Below are positions 59,935-64,000 of a stretch of DNA of 64,000 nt, one piece after another; the first letter of the stretch is position 1, and each line of letters begins with the position of its first letter. The position numbers were made by a program, and so were the translations under genes. The DNA comes from Linanthus parryae (lineage: Eukaryota > Streptophyta > Magnoliopsida > Ericales > Polemoniaceae). A model generated the notes under the pieces. That model ran no database searches. It was not told where the DNA came from and saw only the letters and a list, made by a program, of their open reading frames with translations. Location of the stretch: NCBI GenBank assembly GCA_023055425.1, contig JALGPY010000002.1, positions 135,490,427 to 135,554,426 on the forward strand. The letters are read 5' to 3'.

Positions 59935-60640
59935 CATGTTCACAACTTTGCTATCGTAACAGATAGTTTTTAACAGATCAATTAAGATCGTTGAGTGGTG
60001 CGAATTGCTATCATAGAAGATAGGCTTTATCAGAGAATTGCTTGAGATCGTTTCTCGCATAAATTGCTATCGCAGCAGATAGACCTTTAGAAGATCCAAT
60101 AAGATGATTCTGCACTTTCGTTGCCACCGTAACAGACGGGCTTGGGTGATCAACTAAAATCACTTTGCGTATAAATTGCTATCGTAACAGATAGGCTTGA
60201 GAAGACCATATAAGATCGCATTTGTATAAACCGTTATCGTGAGAGATAGGCTTTAGATGATCGATTGAGATCGTTTTTGTATTTCGCTGCTATCGTAAGA
60301 GATAGGCTTTGGGTGATCACTTAAGATCGCATTTGCGTTGGCTGCCATCGTAAGAGATAGGCTTTAGATGATCAATTAAGACCGTATTCGTGTTGACTGC
60401 TATCGTGAGAGATAGGCTTCGATGATCACTTAAGATCGCATTTGCGTTTGGCTGCTATCGTAAGAGATAGGCTTTAGATGATCGATTAAGATCGCATTTG
60501 TATTTGGCTGCTATCGTAAGAGATAGGCTTTAGATGATCAATTAAGATCGTATTCGTGTTGACTGCTATCGTGAGAGATAGGCTTCGATGATCACTTAAG
60601 ATCGCATTTGTATAAATTGCCATTGCAGCGAATAAATCAA
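59935..60640. repeat. 54 bp tandem array, element 2
   Basis: About thirteen units with GCTATCGTAAGAGATAGGCTT and GATCACTTAAGATC-like cores, the reverse complement of the array at 18585-19480. Unit lengths and spacers vary more than in element 1, and the best units are next to pol in both. Confidence 0.88.
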
Positions 60641-60843
60641 TGTTAACAGTAATAACAAATTAAATAGAGCAATATAAATGGCTAGAAATATGAACTTCTC
60701 ATTTGGGAGAATTCTTTTATTATAGCGCTCTCATATGGGAGAGATAGGATTACAATCCTCTCATATGGGAGAGGAGATTGCGTCAATCATAGCCACATGA
60801 GACATTAAGCAACGTTATCATAAAACGTATGAAATAAGAGAAG
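60641..60843. repeat. Short CTCTCATATGGGAG repeats next to pol, element 2
   Basis: Three spaced boxes around 60695-60775, counterpart of 18363-18584. Confidence 0.6.
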
Positions 60844-63800
60844 TCAGGGATAGTACTTCTTGATCCAGCGCATGTTGACTGAGCTTGGAGTTGAGGTTGT
60901 GCCGTGCAACCTTCGTATGCTGCAGTAGCCACTATCGAAGACTTCTGTGACTTCGAAGGGTCCTTCCCAATTAGCTGCAAACTTTGGGTGAGTTGCTTCT
61001 CGCATGCAGTGATCAGACGCGCGCAAGACCAGGTCGCCAACTGCGAAATCCCGTCGCTGGACTGTCTTGTTGTAGGCGCGAGCGATTCTTTCTTGGTACC
61101 GCTTGTTAGTCCTTTTGGCTTGTTCTCGCTTTTCTTCCAGCAAGACTAAGTCATGATCGCGTTGATTTTCATAGAGTGCATGGAAGGCCAGCCTTGCCGA
61201 ATTGACTCTGACCTCCGCAGGTACTACAGCTTCGGCCCCATAACATAGTAGAAATGGCGAGGCCCCTGTGGGTGTCCTTGGAGAAGTTCTGTAGGCCCAC
61301 AGAGCTATGTTAAGGGAGTCGGTCCACTTCTTGTGGTCATCTGCGACCATCTTGCTCAGAATTCTCAACAGCGTTTTGTTAGTCGCTTCGGCTTGTCCGT
61401 TTCCCTTTGGATAATAGGGGGTAGAGCATATCTGCCTGATATTGTACTCCGCGAGTTTCGTAGCTACCTGACGATTAACAAAAGGAGTACCGTTATCTGA
61501 AAGAATGGTATTTGGGATTCCGAACCTGCATACGATGTTTTCCTGGATGAAATTAACCACAGCCAGCGCGTTTGCCGTCTTCAGTGGTATTGCTTCCACC
61601 CATTTGGTGAACAGCTCGGTTGCGGTGAGAATGAAATGGTTCCCATGTGACGTTGGTCGGATGGGGCCGATGAAGTCCAAAGCCCATGTGTGAAATGGCC
61701 ATGGCGTCCCTAATGCATGTAGATCCACGGCGGGAGCGTGCACTAGGTTCCCTTTGAATTGGCATTCTTGGCAGCGTCGCACCTTGGTGCGGCAATCGAC
61801 TTCCATCGTGGGCCAGAAGTATCCGATTGAGAGGAGCTGTCTGCATAATATCGCACCTCCCTGGTGTTCCACCTGATGAGAAAGGTCCATGACTTCTTGT
61901 GCTTCCCTGCCGTCTAGGCATCGCAGCAAGTTGCCCTCGTGACCTTTTCGCCAAAGCAGGTTTTCCTGAACCACATATCGAGACGCCTTTCTCTTCAATT
62001 TGTCGGCTTCTTTTCTCGATTCGGGTACGGTGCCCTGGGTGAGGAATTCGAACAATGGCTTCCTCCAGTCTGTGTCGTCATCGGTTAGAGCGACGAGTAG
62101 AGAATCTTTGATTAGTGCGCAACTTTCGCACTTCCCTTGTATCAGGGCTGCAGCTGTTGACATGCCTGGCCAATGAATGCCATATCTCTGAGCTTTCCTG
62201 TAGATTGACACCTCGCTTTCTCCGCAAGCGTGTTGGTGAATCTTTTCTAACAGCTGTTGTCCCTCTTGCTCGGAGACACATCGCATGAGTATTCCTCCAG
62301 GACCCTTGTAGTAAAGGGTGTTGTCGTGGATGCAATATCCTTTCGTGAGTGCCCAGCTTTCGCTGCTGGTGCCTTTCGCAATAGCTTGCAGGATTGCTTT
62401 TCGCCAGTCTGCGTCATCCATGTGTTCGTCGTCGCACACATCTTCTGTTAATGCCGACGATGTTCGCACTTCGATGGAAATCCTTGCGGGGCATTTGTCT
62501 ATGCTAACCTTAGATCCCAGAGTTGCTAAGGCGTCTGCATGCCTGTTGTCCGCTCGGGGCTTGTGCTCGTATTTCACGTCGCAGAATTGCTGCATCAGCT
62601 TTTGCACTAGGGTGCGGTATGACAGGAGGTTGATCTCCTTTAAACCATATTCGCCCGAGGCTTGCTTAACAATCAGTTTGGAATCTCCCATGACCGTTAA
62701 GTTGCTTACTTCCAAAGCTTTCGCCGCACGGAGCCCCGCGATAAGAGCCTCATATTCCGCCTCGTTGTTCGTGACTGCGAAGTTGAGTTTTGCGGACATC
62801 TGTATGACTTCCCCGTCTGGCTTTTTCAAGACTATCCCAATGCCTCCGCCTTTTCTGGTTGACGAACCGTCGAAGTGGAGGGTCCAATAGGGCACGTCGA
62901 TCGCGTAGATTTCAGGGCCTTCGAGCTCTTCCTCGATCACGGGTTCGTGGTTGTTGTCGGGAAACTGTGCCAACAGATCTGCTACCGCCTGCGACTTGAT
63001 CGCTCTTGGTTTTACGCATGTGATATCATATTGAGAGATGGTCATATACCATTTCGCCAATCTCCCGCTCGGAGTAGTGTGAGTTAGCAAATATCTTATG
63101 GGGTCGCTTTTGGTGACCACCACTACTTTGTGCGATGCAAAATAGTGCCTCAACTTCTCTATCACAAAGAATAAAGCAAGGCAATGACGTTCGATGTCTG
63201 TGTACCTTGATTCAGCAGGCTGCACAATGCGAGAGATGTAATAGATGGGCCTCTCTTGGCCTTCATACACCTGAGCCAAGAGTGCTCCTATGGATCTCCT
63301 TGTTGATGTAAGATATAGCAGAAGCGGTGATCCCAGTTGAGGCGCGATCATTATCTTTGGGGATGTGAGTAGCTCCTTTAGCTTTTCGAATGCGGCTTCG
63401 TGATCAGGAGCCCAGTTGTACGCGGCATCCTTCTTGAGAAGAGTGCTGAAACAGCATGTGATTTCAGCGATCGCTGGGATGAATCTCCGCAGATATGACA
63501 ATTTTCCCAAGAATGTTTTCAAGGTACTTTGGTTGTGAGGTGGCGTCATGCTGGTGATGGCTGACACTTTCGCAGGGTCAGGCTCGATCCCTTGGCGATG
63601 GACCACGCATCCCAAAAACTTCCCCGAGGTCACGCCGAATGCGCATTTCATGGGGTTCATTTTCAGTTGAAAGCTCCTGCATCTGTTGAACACCTTTCGC
63701 AGGTCTGCAAGGTGATCTGCTTCATGCTTGGATTTGACTACCAGGTCATCCACATAGAGTTCCACTTCTTTGTGCATCATGTCGTGGAATAGAGCCATCA

Positions 63801-64000
63801 TGGCCCGCTGGTAGGTTGCGCCTGCGTTCTTAAGACCGAATGGCATTACCGTGTAGTTGAATACCCCCACGGGAGTGATGAATGCAGTTTTCCGTGCATC
63901 TTCGGGATCCATCTTGATTTGATTGTACCCGCTGAAACCGTCCATGAAACTGAACATGCGATGGCCTGCCGTTGAATCGATGAGCAAATCGATGTTAGGC
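60844..64000 (-). CDS. pol: pol of Tat element 2: RT (partial), RNase H, aRNH, integrase, intact frame
   Basis: Open for more than 1,047 codons from the window end to TGA at 60844. RT enters at the NIDLLIDSTAGH block and has YVDDLVV. Counting from the codon at 63987: Ty3 RNase H at about 190-345; second RNase H from WTLHFDGSS (368) with E, D and D in NNEAEYEAL, GDSKL and NRHADALA. Two repeated modules start at DDADWRK (about 523) and DDTDWRK (about 635), each ending in an H/C zinc-binding-like segment. The integrase core has WALDFIGP (about 765), LSDNGTPF and GQAEATNKTL supplying D, D and E. The C terminus has GDLVLRASDHCMRE and WEGPFEVTEV and ends MRWIKKYYP. All catalytic motifs visible here are present. 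It encodes reverse transcription and integration enzymes of the retroelement particle. Confidence 0.93.
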   Translation of the reverse strand, partial: PNIDLLIDSTAGHRMFSFMDGFSGYNQIKMDPEDARKTAFITPVGVFNYTVMPFGLKNAGATYQRAMMALFHDMMHKEVELYVDDLVVKSKHEADHLADLRKVFNRCRSFQLKMNPMKCAFGVTSGKFLGCVVHRQGIEPDPAKVSAITSMTPPHNQSTLKTFLGKLSYLRRFIPAIAEITCCFSTLLKKDAAYNWAPDHEAAFEKLKELLTSPKIMIAPQLGSPLLLYLTSTRRSIGALLAQVYEGQERPIYYISRIVQPAESRYTDIERHCLALFFVIEKLRHYFASHKVVVVTKSDPIRYLLTHTTPSGRLAKWYMTISQYDITCVKPRAIKSQAVADLLAQFPDNNHEPVIEEELEGPEIYAIDVPYWTLHFDGSSTRKGGGIGIVLKKPDGEVIQMSAKLNFAVTNNEAEYEALIAGLRAAKALEVSNLTVMGDSKLIVKQASGEYGLKEINLLSYRTLVQKLMQQFCDVKYEHKPRADNRHADALATLGSKVSIDKCPARISIEVRTSSALTEDVCDDEHMDDADWRKAILQAIAKGTSSESWALTKGYCIHDNTLYYKGPGGILMRCVSEQEGQQLLEKIHQHACGESEVSIYRKAQRYGIHWPGMSTAAALIQGKCESCALIKDSLLVALTDDDTDWRKPLFEFLTQGTVPESRKEADKLKRKASRYVVQENLLWRKGHEGNLLRCLDGREAQEVMDLSHQVEHQGGAILCRQLLSIGYFWPTMEVDCRTKVRRCQECQFKGNLVHAPAVDLHALGTPWPFHTWALDFIGPIRPTSHGNHFILTATELFTKWVEAIPLKTANALAVVNFIQENIVCRFGIPNTILSDNGTPFVNRQVATKLAEYNIRQICSTPYYPKGNGQAEATNKTLLRILSKMVADDHKKWTDSLNIALWAYRTSPRTPTGASPFLLCYGAEAVVPAEVRVNSARLAFHALYENQRDHDLVLLEEKREQAKRTNKRYQERIARAYNKTVQRRDFAVGDLVLRASDHCMREATHPKFAANWEGPFEVTEVFDSGYCSIRRLHGTTSTPSSVNMRWIKKYYP

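Larger units (their letters stand above)
52841..64000 (-). mobile_element. Tat-lineage retrotransposon, element 2 (5' part beyond window)
   Basis: Second member of the family of element 1, in opposite orientation, inserted in LTR B copy 3. Present from left to right: 3' LTR, polypurine tract, antisense gene (here reading plus), spacer, 54 bp array, pol in one uninterrupted frame up to the window end within RT. gag, protease and 5' LTR are outside. Pol is intact here, unlike element 1, while the antisense gene is broken at different sites. Confidence 0.95.

Overview
This 64 kb window is repeat-dense plant nuclear DNA, almost certainly from an angiosperm. The evidence is plant-type LTR retrotransposons (a Tat-lineage Ty3/gypsy element with two RNase H domains, several Ty1/copia copies and chromovirus-like LTR arrays), Helitrons, a hAT-type MITE, plant introns of 74-88 nt, and one ordinary host gene, a two-exon CASP-like four-helix membrane protein at 28770-29341. 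I cannot name the species. No bacterial, organellar or rRNA feature is visible.

Layout. (1) 1-10662: LTR array A, a tandem LTR-internal-LTR-internal-LTR array with 3.25 kb LTRs and 586 bp non-coding internal regions. It sits inside a Helitron whose 5' end survives at 10663-10737, and that Helitron sits in a decayed copia integrase (10738-10986). (2) 11356-26515: Tat element 1, plus strand, complete with both LTRs and a 5 bp ACCCC target duplication. Its order is LTR, gag, protease, RT-RNH-aRNH-IN, a 54 bp tandem array, an antisense gene, LTR. (3) 26516-33253: older sequence with a 147 bp direct duplication, a hAT MITE, the CASP-like gene, LTR fragments and a ruined copia gag-protease. (4) 33254-36382: 3' half of a copia element on the minus strand. 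(5) 36383-52840: LTR array B, with the same architecture as A (about 4.0 kb LTRs, 1239 bp internals). It is inserted in the copia pol and its first LTR is split by a 3780 bp Helitron carrying a tRNA-Ala relic. (6) 52841-64000: Tat element 2, minus strand, inserted in the third LTR of array B and cut by the window end inside RT.

The most notable system is the antisense gene carried by both Tat elements. It lies between pol and the 3' LTR, opposite to gag-pol. It encodes a protein of about 1,325 residues with an N-terminal plant-mobile-domain-like region and a C-terminal coiled coil, and is split by four short GT-AG introns at matching positions. In both copies the modelled exons sum to a multiple of three (after removing one extra base in element 2). 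Antisense orientation explains how introns survive RNA-mediated transposition, since they are not spliceable from the sense genomic RNA. Each copy carries different disabling lesions, so the common ancestor was probably intact.

The nested insertions give a relative order: copia at 33254, then array B, then (separately) Helitron 38553-42332 and Tat element 2; and copia integrase, then Helitron end, then array A. Tat element 1 is young: I count 3 substitutions and one 1-nt indel between its LTRs, yet its pol has two frameshifts and its antisense gene two nonsense codons.
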